Positions 1-8,028 of a stretch of 38,101 nt of DNA are shown here, piece by piece (positions within the stretch are counted from its first letter, which is position 1; each line of letters begins with the position of its first letter). The stretch is taken from contig NZ_JAELUG010000065.1 in assembly GCF_016429255.1 (NCBI RefSeq), positions 1 through 38,101 on the forward strand, in the 5' to 3' direction. The notes under the pieces were generated by a model that saw nothing but the letters and a program-made list of their open reading frames with translations, was not told the DNA's origin and did not search any database. The position numbers and the translations under genes were made by a program. This stretch comes from Rhizobium sp. ASV8 (GTDB lineage Bacteria; Pseudomonadota; Alphaproteobacteria; Rhizobiales; Rhizobiaceae).

Positions 1-1
1 C

Positions 2-187
2 CTCAATGGCGGCACCGAGGCAATCACCCGCGTCCTCATCGAATCAACCGACAGCGACGGCGTGCGCTGGTGGACGGTCGGCGTTTCGGAAAACATCATC
101 GACGCGTCCTTCCAGGCGCTGGTGGATTCCGTCATCTACAAACTGATGAAGAACCGGCATATGGCGGGCAAGATCGCGGCGGAGTGA
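2..187 (+). CDS. cimA: Citramalate synthase, C-terminal end (partial)
   Basis: This is the last 61 codons of a gene that begins before the window; it stops at TGA 185-187. The visible tail contains WWTVGVSENIIDASFQAL followed by DSVIYKL, the pattern of the C-terminal allosteric (LeuA dimer) domain of citramalate and 2-isopropylmalate synthases. The WxTVGVSxNIIDAS form is the one I associate with citramalate synthase, which condenses pyruvate and acetyl-CoA on a route to 2-oxobutyrate and isoleucine. Only the regulatory domain is seen, so the catalytic residues cannot be checked. A 2-isopropylmalate synthase paralogue is the main alternative. Confidence 0.78.
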   Translation, partial: LNGGTEAITRVLIESTDSDGVRWWTVGVSENIIDASFQALVDSVIYKLMKNRHMAGKIAAE

Positions 188-206
188 TCGGCCGACTATC
201 AAAAAG

Positions 207-224
207 CTTGACGATGTCGTCAAG
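207..224. promoter_or_regulatory. 18-bp palindrome, candidate operator upstream of rarD
   Basis: CTTGACGA and its exact reverse complement TCGTCAAG are separated by two bases. The element lies between the cimA stop and the rarD start, 73 bases before the rarD ATG. It has no T-tract, so it does not look like an intrinsic terminator. A dimeric repressor site is the simplest reading, but no regulator is identified. Confidence 0.4.
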
Positions 225-297
225 GAAATGAATTGGCCACGCCGCGCGCCTTGGAGTAATCCCGTCCCAAACAACAAGGAATGACGGGAAAAAGCCT

Positions 298-1209
298 ATG
301 GCCACCGATGCGGTCACGCCGGAAATCAAGAACAATGACGGTCTGCGCGGCTTCGGCTACGCGATGACAGCCTATCTCTTCTGGGGCATCCTGCCGCTCT
401 ACATGAAGGCGCTGGCGCACATCCCGGCCATGGAAGTCATCGCCCACCGCATCTTCTGGTCCGTCCCTGTCGCCGGCACCGTACTGCTGGCGCTTGGCGG
501 CATGCGTGACGTGAGGGCGGCATTCCGCAATCCTCGGACGATCGCGATGGCGTCGCTCACCGCCATGCTCGTCACGATCAATTGGGGCACTTATGTCTGG
601 GCAATCGGTGCGGGCCATTCGCTCGATGCGGCGCTCGGCTACTTCATCAACCCGCTGTTCAGTATCGCGCTTGGGGCCCTGCTCCTGAAGGAAAGACTGG
701 CGCCCGTGCAGATCATCGCGATCTGTCTTGCCGCGATCGCGGTCATCATTCTCACGATCAAGGCCGGCACCCTTCCCTGGGTCGCCCTGTCCCTGACCTT
801 CTCCTGGGGCTTCTACGCCTTTTTCCGCAAGACGCTGCCCGTCGGCGCCAATCAGGGCTTCTTCATCGAGGTGCTGTTGCTCTGCATTCCGGCAACGCTC
901 TACATCATCTACCTCGAAGCGCGCGGCGAAGGCCACCTGTACCAGACCGGCCTGTCGGATACGGCGCTTCTGCTCGGTTGTGGCCTGGTAACCGCGCTGC
1001 CGCTGATGATCTTCGCCAATGGCGCAAAGCTCCTCAGGATGTCGACCATCGGCATCATGCAGTACATCGTGCCGACGATGGTCTTCCTGATTGCCGTCTT
1101 CCTGTTCAAGGAGCCGTTCGGCTCGACGCAGATGATCGCCTTCTCGCTGATCTGGGCTGGACTTGTGCTCTACAGCTGGTCGATGCTGCGTCAGAGCAAG
1201 GAACGATAA
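298..1209 (+). CDS. rarD: EamA-family transporter RarD
   Basis: A 303-residue integral membrane protein with about ten hydrophobic segments, typical of the drug/metabolite transporter superfamily. The N-terminal stretch GYAMTAYLFWGILPLYMKAL, then EVIAHRIFWSVP, and later LGYFINPLFSIALG match the RarD branch of EamA permeases. RarD proteins are inner-membrane carriers of uncertain substrate; the name comes from a chloramphenicol-sensitivity phenotype in Pseudomonas. The ATG at 298 follows a purine-rich GGGAAAAAG. The gene follows cimA by 110 bases and may be partly co-transcribed, although a palindrome (207-224) lies between them. It converges with the ydcF-like gene, leaving only 15 bases between the stops. 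The family is secure; the substrate is unknown. Confidence 0.88.
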   Translation: MATDAVTPEIKNNDGLRGFGYAMTAYLFWGILPLYMKALAHIPAMEVIAHRIFWSVPVAGTVLLALGGMRDVRAAFRNPRTIAMASLTAMLVTINWGTYVWAIGAGHSLDAALGYFINPLFSIALGALLLKERLAPVQIIAICLAAIAVIILTIKAGTLPWVALSLTFSWGFYAFFRKTLPVGANQGFFIEVLLLCIPATLYIIYLEARGEGHLYQTGLSDTALLLGCGLVTALPLMIFANGAKLLRMSTIGIMQYIVPTMVFLIAVFLFKEPFGSTQMIAFSLIWAGLVLYSWSMLRQSKER

Positions 1210-1224
1210 CCGGCAGTCTCGACA

Positions 1225-1884
1225 TCACGTTCCCGGTTCATCCGAGCGTGACAAGAGGCTTTGCAAATATAACAGGGGTCTGAATGAAACCGGCTTTGAA
1301 TTCGGATCCAGCGCGAGCCTGATCCCATAGACGGCGTATGCCGGCACTTCCCGCCAACTCGAATAGACATCGCGCAACTGAAATGAATGCGGAAACGCCG
1401 CGTATATGTCCGATGCGCCGGCACGCTCGAATGCCAGCTTTGCCCTGGCCAGATGATAATATTGGCTGATCAGCATCACGCGGGACGTCCCGTGGTCGCG
1501 CATGTAGGCAACGGCGTTGCGAGCGGTCGCCAGCGTGTTGTCTCCCTTGTTGTCGACAACGATTCTGTCTGCCGGAACGCCGCCTGCAATCAGATAGTCC
1601 CGCATCGCTGCCGCCTCATCAAGCCCGGGGCCATCGATGCCGCCGCTGACGAAGAAGGTGGCACATTGGTCGCTGCGGTAGCAATTCAACGCAACGTCAA
1701 GGCGAGACGTGAGGACGCGGCCAGGCGTGCCGTCAGCCTCGAGCGCGTTGCCGAAAACGACCGCCATATCTGTCCTGTCGTAGGGTATGCTTGCGCCCAC
1801 AACACAGATGAAAACGGCAGCCACTGCCCACAATCCGGCGACGGTCAAAACCGTCAACCTGGCGCAGCGAAACAGGAACCGCAT
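1225..1884 (-). CDS. YdcF-family (DUF218) membrane-anchored protein
   Basis: A 219-residue protein. An N-terminal hydrophobic segment (roughly residues 5-30) anchors a periplasmic DUF218 domain. Family signatures are MAVVFGNALEADGTPG, then SGGIDGPGLDEAAAM, and GDNTLATARNAVAYM followed by LISQYYHLARAKLAFERAG. Relatives include E. coli SanA, ElyC and YdcF, linked to envelope barrier function and peptidoglycan or lipid-carrier metabolism; the enzymatic reaction is not established. The start chosen is the ATG at 1884, preceded by AGAAGAGAG. A longer frame runs upstream to 2019, but its extra residues are not family-like and would overlap the neighbouring LOG gene. It sits 76 bases downstream of the LOG gene on the same strand. 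Confidence 0.82.
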   Translation of the reverse strand: MRFLFRCARLTVLTVAGLWAVAAVFICVVGASIPYDRTDMAVVFGNALEADGTPGRVLTSRLDVALNCYRSDQCATFFVSGGIDGPGLDEAAAMRDYLIAGGVPADRIVVDNKGDNTLATARNAVAYMRDHGTSRVMLISQYYHLARAKLAFERAGASDIYAAFPHSFQLRDVYSSWREVPAYAVYGIRLALDPNSKPVSFRPLLYLQSLLSRSDEPGT

Positions 1885-1960
1885 GGCCGGACTCTCTTCT
1901 GATTGGATTTGATCCGAAGGTTTCGGATTGCGTTTGCAGGTCCGGCCAGCCGGAATACCG

Positions 1961-2584
1961 CTACAGCTTGGAGATGACAGCTTCTTCGCCACCGCGGTCG
2001 CCGCCGGCTTCGGCGGCATGCTTGCGGATGGCGGGGATGATATCGTCCACCTTGTCGATGACGAGAGGCTGGACGCGATGGGCCGTGTGAACGAAGCCCT
2101 CTTCCGTCATATGGCGGATCAGCTCCATCATCGGGTCCCAGAAACCGTTGATATTGGCAAAGACCATCGGCTTTTCATGACGGCCGAGCTGACCCCAGGT
2201 CATGATCTCGACAATCTCCTCCAGTGTACCGATACCGCCCGGCAACGCCACAAATGCATCGGCGCGCTCGAACATGGTATGTTTGCGCGCATGCATGTCA
2301 GGCGTTATGATGAGTTCGTCCAATTGACCGAGCGAATGGCGCGTCGCTTCCATGTCGACGAGAAATTCCGGAATGATGCCGGTGACCTGACCGCCGTTTG
2401 AGAGCACGCCGCTTGCGACAGCGCCCATGATACCCTTCGTTCCGCCGCCATAGATCAGGCGCAAGCCATTCTCGGCTATGCTTTTGCCCAGCTCGCGGCC
2501 GGCAGTCATGTAGGAAGAATCACGCCCCGGCCTCGAGCCGCAATAGACGCAGATGGATCGGATTGGCACAGAATCGTCGGTCAT
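1961..2584 (-). CDS. LOG-family phosphoribohydrolase (TIGR00730)
   Basis: A 207-residue cytosolic protein. It opens with IRSICVYCGSRPG, has the nucleotide-binding stretch RLIYGGGTKGIMGAVA, and carries the hallmark PGGIGTLEEIVEIMTWGQLG. LOG enzymes hydrolyse nucleoside 5'-monophosphates to a free base and ribose 5-phosphate; in plants and plant-associated bacteria they release active cytokinin bases. In rhizobia they may serve cytokinin production or general nucleotide turnover, which is inference here. The start chosen is the ATG at 2584 (MTDDSV); a TTG four codons upstream is possible. No clear Shine-Dalgarno precedes either. The gene diverges from the LysM gene at 2737 with about 150 bases between. 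Confidence 0.88.
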   Translation of the reverse strand: MTDDSVPIRSICVYCGSRPGRDSSYMTAGRELGKSIAENGLRLIYGGGTKGIMGAVASGVLSNGGQVTGIIPEFLVDMEATRHSLGQLDELIITPDMHARKHTMFERADAFVALPGGIGTLEEIVEIMTWGQLGRHEKPMVFANINGFWDPMMELIRHMTEEGFVHTAHRVQPLVIDKVDDIIPAIRKHAAEAGGDRGGEEAVISKL

Positions 2585-2736
2585 GACTGCAAACAACTAT
2601 GCTGCAAATGCTCAGTCAAGATTTTTCGACGGAAAACTTGTGTCGGAACATGCGAAAATGGCTGAGAAAGCTTGTAAAAACAGGCGAAATCGCTAGCAAT
2701 TTCAGGAGTTGCGACGACTGCGCCGCGTGGAGATGA

Positions 2737-4791
2737 ATGATGATGAAGAACCGTGCCGGTTGGCTGGCTCTGTTGGTGTTGGTAATTGCGACCCTCTTGA
2801 TGGTCTTTTTCGTGATGCCACGCATCAACGGCAATAAGAACCCAATCGGCGATGTCGTCAATCAGGCCGGCAATACGGTGAAGAATACCATCGAGGAAAA
2901 TGCGCAGAAGGCCGGCGAGACCGCGCAGAATACCGCCCAAGCAACGCAGAATGCCGTATCGAGCGCCGTCAATTCCGCCGACCTCGCCAAGAAGCTGACC
3001 GATCTGACAAGTGCCGCCGCAACATCGCTTGTCGACCTCAAGGGCCTCTTCAAGGACGGCAGCACGCCGGGCCAGGATATTTTCGCAGCCGCGAAGACCA
3101 AGGCAGCCACCGCGCTGCAATCGATTGTCGCCTTTGCGCTTCCACAGGGGGTCGATGCCACGACGACCGGCCTTGTGAAGAAGGCGCAGGACGGCGCCGG
3201 CAAGGCGCTTGCCATCATTCAGTCTCTGCCTGACAACGCGGCCGAAGCAGGCAGCGCGATCGACAAGGCATTGGCAGCCCTGACCGGCCAACCAGTGCCG
3301 CAGACCGAAGCAAAATCTTCGATCCCGTCCTTCGACGTGCTGCGCGTGGAACCGGACGGCTCCACCGTGATCGCAGGCTCGGCCGAGCCGAATGCAAAGC
3401 TCGAGATCGTCGACGGCGAAAAGGTCGTCACCACGACGAAGGTCGGCCCGAGCGGCGACTTTGCCGCCGTGCTCGACAATCCGCTGCCGCCCGGCGACCA
3501 CGAACTCGTGCTGCGCGCCACCGGCAAGGACGGCAAAGCCGTCAATTCGGAAGAAGTCGCCACCGTCTCGGTACCCAAGGACGATTCGACACAGCTTCTT
3601 GCCATGGTCTCGAAGCCCGGCACTGCAAGCCGCATCATCACCGCTCCGTCCGCCAAGCAGGGTCGCGTGACATCGGCAGAAGAGAATGCGCTGGCGACCA
3701 ACGTTCAGGGCAGCGCTGCAGCAAATGCCGATGCCAAGCCGCAACCGCAGCAGCAGGACACGGCCGTCGCATCTGCAAACCCTGCAGCCGGCGCAACCAA
3801 TCCGCCGGCCGCCAAGACGGACGAGCAGCCTGACGTCATGGTCAACGCCGTCGAAATCGAGAACGACCATATCTTCGTCGCCGGCACCACGAAGCCGAAC
3901 GCCAAGGTGCGCGCCTATGCCGACGACAAGCTGATCGGCGAGATCACGGCCGGCGCAGACGGTCACTTCGTCGTCGATGGTGTAATGCCGCTTGCCGTCG
4001 GTGATCACAAGATCCGCGTCGACGTGCTCGATGCAGAAGGCAAGGTTGTGGTGCGCGGCAGCGTCAACTTCACGCGCCCTGAAGGCAATCAGGTGACCGT
4101 CGCCGCCCAGACGCCGGCCGCCAATGCCCAGACGCAATCAGCAGCCCCAAGCATGGTGCCTCTCGACGAAGCCGAGCTTATCAAGCTGAAGGAAGGCGCC
4201 GGCAAAGCTTTCGCGCTCCTGAAGGGTCTCTTCACGGACGGCAAGCAGCCGGATGTGGAACAGCTTGCGGCCGCCCGGTCCGGCACGGAAATCGCTCTGA
4301 AATCGCTTTCGGAATTCCGCCCGTCCATCAACGCGACTGCCGATCTGAAGAAGGCCGCGACCGATGCAGCCACTGCTGCGGCCAAGGCCCTTGGCGTATT
4401 GCAGGCTCTGCCGAAGGATGCGAAATCCGTCGGAGCCGCATTGCCCGGCCTCGAGCAGCTGATGGCGGCGATCACCGCGCCCACACAAACCGCGCCGGCA
4501 AAGCCGAACGCCGAAGTCTCGTCCAGCGAGAGCGGCCCGAAGACGGTGGAGCAAGCACCATTGTCCCAGGATGCCAACGCCGTCATCATCCGCCGCGGCG
4601 ACACGCTCTGGCAGATCTCACGCCGCGTCTACGGCGCCGGCGTACGCTACACGACGATCTATCTGGCCAACGAGGACAAGATCAACAATCCGGACCGGAT
4701 TCTGCCCGGGCAGGTATTCGGCCTGCCGAAGGACGCGCTGCCGAATGCCGAGGAGCTGCATCGCAAGAGGCTCTCGGGCGAACATCTCTAG
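2737..4791 (+). CDS. Membrane-anchored LysM protein with duplicated helical and Ig-like domains
   Basis: A 684-residue protein. Residues 9-28 form one membrane segment with a short cytoplasmic N-terminus, so the rest is probably periplasmic. A C-terminal LysM domain (about 616-664: RRGDTLWQISRRVYG, then INNPDRILPGQVFGLP) should bind peptidoglycan. Two beta-rich, Ig-like modules at about 198-280 and 364-447 share the pattern VxAGSxEPNAK, GxF, PxxxGDHxxxxxxxDxxGK. Two Ala-rich helical modules at about 83-184 and 480-581 share LKGLFxDG and a later LPxxAxxxGxA stretch. An Ala/Pro/Gln-rich linker (325-365) joins the two halves. The start has GGAG five bases before the first of three ATGs in a row (2737, 2740, 2743). 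An envelope scaffold or cell-wall sensor role is inference. Confidence 0.85.
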   Translation: MMMKNRAGWLALLVLVIATLLMVFFVMPRINGNKNPIGDVVNQAGNTVKNTIEENAQKAGETAQNTAQATQNAVSSAVNSADLAKKLTDLTSAAATSLVDLKGLFKDGSTPGQDIFAAAKTKAATALQSIVAFALPQGVDATTTGLVKKAQDGAGKALAIIQSLPDNAAEAGSAIDKALAALTGQPVPQTEAKSSIPSFDVLRVEPDGSTVIAGSAEPNAKLEIVDGEKVVTTTKVGPSGDFAAVLDNPLPPGDHELVLRATGKDGKAVNSEEVATVSVPKDDSTQLLAMVSKPGTASRIITAPSAKQGRVTSAEENALATNVQGSAAANADAKPQPQQQDTAVASANPAAGATNPPAAKTDEQPDVMVNAVEIENDHIFVAGTTKPNAKVRAYADDKLIGEITAGADGHFVVDGVMPLAVGDHKIRVDVLDAEGKVVVRGSVNFTRPEGNQVTVAAQTPAANAQTQSAAPSMVPLDEAELIKLKEGAGKAFALLKGLFTDGKQPDVEQLAAARSGTEIALKSLSEFRPSINATADLKKAATDAATAAAKALGVLQALPKDAKSVGAALPGLEQLMAAITAPTQTAPAKPNAEVSSSESGPKTVEQAPLSQDANAVIIRRGDTLWQISRRVYGAGVRYTTIYLANEDKINNPDRILPGQVFGLPKDALPNAEELHRKRLSGEHL

Positions 4792-4822
4792 GCTCAGCAT
4801 CTTCATTCGATAAAAACATTCG

Positions 4823-4858
4823 TCGGCCAGGCGCGATCAACGCCTGGCCGAAGCTTTT
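4823..4858 (+). terminator. Intrinsic terminator of the LysM gene
   Basis: A perfect 11-bp stem TCGGCCAGGCG / CGCCTGGCCGA with a 7-base loop is followed by AGCTTTTA. It lies 31 bases after the LysM stop codon and separates that gene from the ABC exporter. Confidence 0.85.
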
Positions 4859-5001
4859 ATGCGGCATGAAAATGGTATAAGCGTCGCGCAACCCTCATCG
4901 CCTTCATGCAACGACCATACCTTTGCGCGTGAAGGCTTTTTCAGTCGGACCGACCCAATGGTTGACCATCTCCGGCTGTTTCAATTTCGCCGGAGACGGA
5001 C

Positions 5002-6888
5002 ATGGCAGACCGCAAGAAGACCATATCGGCGGATTCCAGCAATCCATTGAGTACGATCGTCAATCTCTGGCCCTACATGTGGCCGGCGGGTCGCATGGAT
5101 CTGAAGATGCGCGTCGTGTGGGCGACCGTCTTCCTGCTGGTCTCCAAATTCTTCCTGTTGCTGGTTCCCTATTTTTTCAAATGGTCTGTCGATGCGCTGA
5201 ACGGCAAGCTCGACATGCAGGGCATCCTGCCCGCCTTCATGGTCGGTGCAATCGCCCTGATCGTGGCGACGAACATTACCCGCCTTATCCAGCTGGGCCT
5301 CAATCAGCTCCGCGATGCGCTGTTTGCGAGCGTCGGCCAATATGCCGTTCGCCAGCTCGCCTATCGGACCTTCGTGCATATGCACGAGCTGTCGCTGCGC
5401 TTTCACCTCGAGCGCAAGACCGGCGGCCTTTCGCGCGTCATCGAGCGCGGCACCAAGGGCATTGAGACGATCGTCCGCTTCACCATCCTCAACACCTTTC
5501 CGACCTTCATCGAGTTCCTGCTGACCGCCATCATCTTCTGGCGCGGCTATGGCTTTTCCTATCTCGCCGTCACGGCGGTCACGGTCGTTGTCTACATCTG
5601 GTTCACCGTCAAGGCGAGCGACTGGCGCATCTCCATCCGCCGGACGATGAACAACAGCGACACCGACGCCAATACCAAGGCAATCGATTCGCTCCTGAAC
5701 TTCGAGACGGTCAAATATTTCGGCAACGAGGAGATGGAGGCCAAGCGCTTCGATCAATCGATGGCGCGCTACGAAAAGGCTGCGACCGGCGTCTGGACGT
5801 CGCTCGGCTGGCTGAACTTCGGCCAGGGCGTCATCTTTGGCCTTGGCACGACGGTCATGATGGTCATGTCCGGCTGGTCGGTTCTCAATGGCCAACATAC
5901 AGTCGGCGACTTTGTCTTCATCAACGCCATGCTGCTGCAGCTTTCCGTGCCGCTCAACTTCATCGGCTTCGTCTACCGCGAAATCCGTCAGGGATTGACC
6001 GATATCGAGGAGATGTTCGATCTGCTGGAGGTCCAGCCCGAGGTGGTCGACGCCCCAGACGCCAAGGAGCTGGTCATCGGCAGCGGCGCGATCTCGTTCA
6101 AGGACGTGCATTTCGCCTATGATCCGGCGCGGCCGATCCTGAAGGGCATTTCCTTCGAGGTGCCCGCCGGCAAGACCGTCGCCGTCGTCGGTCCGTCCGG
6201 CGCTGGAAAATCGACCCTGTCCCGTCTGCTCTATCGCTTCTACGACGTACAGAGCGGCACGATTACCATCGACGACCAGGATCTGCGCACGGTCACGCAG
6301 AAAAGCCTGCGCAAGGTGATCGGCATGGTGCCGCAGGACACCGTGCTCTTCAACGACACCATAGCCTACAACATTCGCTACGGCCGGCCGGGCGCGAGCG
6401 ATGCCGAAGTGCAGGCGGCGACGGAGATCGCCCAGATCGGCGATTTCATCCGCCATCTGCCCGAAGGCTTCGAGACGAAAGTCGGTGAGCGTGGCCTCAA
6501 ATTGTCCGGCGGCGAGAAACAGCGCGTCGCGATCGCGCGCACCGTTCTCAAAGCCCCGCCGGTCCTGATCCTCGACGAAGCGACTTCGGCGCTCGATACG
6601 ACAACAGAGCGCGAAATACAGGCGGCCCTCGACGTGGTTTCCGAGAACCGCACGACGCTGGTCATCGCGCATCGCCTTTCGACCGTCATCGGCGCCGACG
6701 AAATCATTGTGCTGAAGAGCGGCGTGATCGCAGAGCGCGGCACACACGCCGATCTACTCGCACAGAACGGCCTTTATGCCTCCATGTGGAGCCGCCAGCG
6801 CGAAGCGACGCAGGCGGAAGAGCATTTGAAGCAGGTGCGCGAAAACGACGATCTGGGCGTGGTCAACCGGTTGGCGCCGGCAAGCTGA
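5002..6888 (+). CDS. Atm1-type (ABCB family) ABC exporter, fused permease/ATPase
   Basis: A 628-residue half-transporter with an N-terminal six-helix exporter domain (about 25-325) followed by a nucleotide-binding domain. Seen in the sequence: Walker A GPSGAGKS (397-404), signature LSGGEKQR (501-508), Walker B VLILDEATSALD with D525, and the H-loop VIAHRLST. The membrane part contains NTKAIDSLLNFETVKYFGNE, which is strongly conserved in the Atm1/HMT1 group. These homodimers export glutathione-linked substrates; bacterial members are implicated in heavy-metal detoxification and in supplying Fe-S related compounds. The ATG at 5002 is preceded by CGGAGACGGAC, a good ribosome-binding site; in-frame upstream starts lack one. 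The gene stands alone between a terminator and the acid phosphatase. Confidence 0.92.
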   Translation: MADRKKTISADSSNPLSTIVNLWPYMWPAGRMDLKMRVVWATVFLLVSKFFLLLVPYFFKWSVDALNGKLDMQGILPAFMVGAIALIVATNITRLIQLGLNQLRDALFASVGQYAVRQLAYRTFVHMHELSLRFHLERKTGGLSRVIERGTKGIETIVRFTILNTFPTFIEFLLTAIIFWRGYGFSYLAVTAVTVVVYIWFTVKASDWRISIRRTMNNSDTDANTKAIDSLLNFETVKYFGNEEMEAKRFDQSMARYEKAATGVWTSLGWLNFGQGVIFGLGTTVMMVMSGWSVLNGQHTVGDFVFINAMLLQLSVPLNFIGFVYREIRQGLTDIEEMFDLLEVQPEVVDAPDAKELVIGSGAISFKDVHFAYDPARPILKGISFEVPAGKTVAVVGPSGAGKSTLSRLLYRFYDVQSGTITIDDQDLRTVTQKSLRKVIGMVPQDTVLFNDTIAYNIRYGRPGASDAEVQAATEIAQIGDFIRHLPEGFETKVGERGLKLSGGEKQRVAIARTVLKAPPVLILDEATSALDTTTEREIQAALDVVSENRTTLVIAHRLSTVIGADEIIVLKSGVIAERGTHADLLAQNGLYASMWSRQREATQAEEHLKQVRENDDLGVVNRLAPAS

Positions 6889-6996
6889 ACGCTATTCATC
6901 ACTTCGGCTCAGCGCTTCGCCCTTGCGGGCAGCTATTGCGCGAAGATTTTGTGCACGCCAACTGTCACGAACCTGAGATGACAGCTTGCTAGGTAC

Positions 6997-7020
6997 GGGG
7001 CTCACTTAATAGGGAGCCCC
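6997..7020 (+). promoter_or_regulatory. Hairpin overlapping the ribosome-binding site of the acid phosphatase gene
   Basis: GGGGCTC (6997-7003) pairs exactly with GAGCCCC (7014-7020). The Shine-Dalgarno AGGGAG (7011-7016) overlaps the 3' arm, and the ATG follows at 7023. If transcription begins upstream of 6997 the folded leader would hide the ribosome-binding site, so translation could be conditional. Confidence 0.5.
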
Positions 7021-7022
7021 AA

Positions 7023-7721
7023 ATGCGTACTTTTGCCAAAGCCTTAACGTTGCTGCTCGTCATCGGCGCCGCCTCGCCGGTTTTCGCCGATGATGCCAAG
7101 CCGTTTGCAGATGCCAAGGAGATCAATCTCCTCAATCTCCTGCCGCCGCCTCCCGCCAACGATTCGGCGCAGATGAAGGCTGAACTTGGCGAAATCCTCA
7201 CCATCCAGGTTACCCGTACGCCGGAAATGGCATCCCGTGCCGTAGCGGACGCCGAAGAAAATGTCTGGCGCTTCTCCGACGTCATCGACAACCCGAAGTT
7301 CACCAAGGACAACCTGCCGAAGTTCTCGGCCTTCTTCGATCGCGTCGTCGAGACCGAAGGTGCAGTCGTCGATCCGGCCAAGGATGTCTGGAAGCGCCCG
7401 CGCCCGCATCTCTACAGCGATCTCGTGAAGCCGATCGTTCCGCTCTCCAAGTCCGGCTCTTATCCGTCGGGTCACACGACGGTCGGTACGCTGATGGGCA
7501 TCGTGCTGGCGAACATGGTTCCGGAGAAGCGTGCGGCCATCATGGCTCGTGCGTGGGAATACGGCCATAACCGCGTCGTCGGCGGCATCCATTATGCATC
7601 CGACATCGAAGCCGGCCGCATCGCCGGCACCGTCATTGCCGAAACGATCGCCACGCATGACGACTACAAGAGCGAGTACGAAGGCGCCAAGGCCGAACTG
7701 CGCGCCGCTCTCGGCCTCTAA
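7023..7721 (+). CDS. Periplasmic class A non-specific acid phosphatase (PAP2 superfamily)
   Basis: A 232-residue protein with a clear signal peptide (MRTFAKALTLLLVIGAASPVFA, cleavage near 22-23). The phosphatase signature is complete: K120-x6-R127-P128, PSGH at 148-151, and R184-x5-H190-x3-D194 within GHNRVVGGIHYASD. Class A enzymes (PhoN/PhoC type) dephosphorylate a broad range of organic phosphoesters in the periplasm through a phosphohistidine intermediate. The likely role is scavenging phosphate from organic sources. The ATG at 7023 has AGGGAG seven bases upstream, inside a hairpin that may control translation. A strong terminator follows at 7749. I see no clear Pho box in the 134-base upstream gap. 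Confidence 0.9.
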   Translation: MRTFAKALTLLLVIGAASPVFADDAKPFADAKEINLLNLLPPPPANDSAQMKAELGEILTIQVTRTPEMASRAVADAEENVWRFSDVIDNPKFTKDNLPKFSAFFDRVVETEGAVVDPAKDVWKRPRPHLYSDLVKPIVPLSKSGSYPSGHTTVGTLMGIVLANMVPEKRAAIMARAWEYGHNRVVGGIHYASDIEAGRIAGTVIAETIATHDDYKSEYEGAKAELRAALGL

Positions 7722-7748
7722 TCCTTCCAACCATCGCAGCATGTGCAA

Positions 7749-7778
7749 GGCCGCCGCTTTCCAACGGCGGCCTTTTTC
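7749..7778 (+). terminator. Intrinsic terminator of the acid phosphatase gene
   Basis: GGCCGCCG and CGGCGGCC form a perfect 8-bp stem with an 8-base loop, followed directly by TTTTT. It lies 28 bases after the stop codon. Confidence 0.88.
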
Positions 7779-8028
7779 GTTGCATGTTATGCGAGTTGGC
7801 ACCGGGCGGGCTTCCGGGACTGGAGATCCCCGACACGCCATGCCGATACGCATTGCGCTGGGGGCGAAGGTGCGAGAGCATTGCCCATGACAGCGTTTGG
7901 CTGTAGTCACCGTCGACTGGTAATCAGAGCAAGACCGCTTATCTTGTTCTCGTCTTTTGATTGGCACGCTCTCGCTCGGCAACCGGGGTTCGGTTTTCGC
8001 GGGGATGCCCTAACGGAGTAGGCCGTAG
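7779..8028 (+). other. 250-base non-coding region upstream of psd
   Basis: No convincing gene is seen on either strand; short open frames here lack ribosome-binding sites and family features. The psd ribosome-binding site (GGAG about ten bases before the ATG) lies at its end, so the region presumably holds the psd promoter. I could not place -35 and -10 boxes with confidence. Confidence 0.5.

Noticed and set aside
2581..4137. 518-residue minus-strand frame opposite the LysM gene
   Set aside because: It is antisense to a gene with clear domains and a good ribosome-binding site. Its Gly/Arg/Cys-rich composition is that of a GC-rich shadow frame.
4981..6747. 588-residue minus-strand frame opposite the ABC exporter
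   Set aside because: It lies wholly antisense to an ABC transporter with all motifs intact. Its Asp/Arg-rich composition shows no domain.
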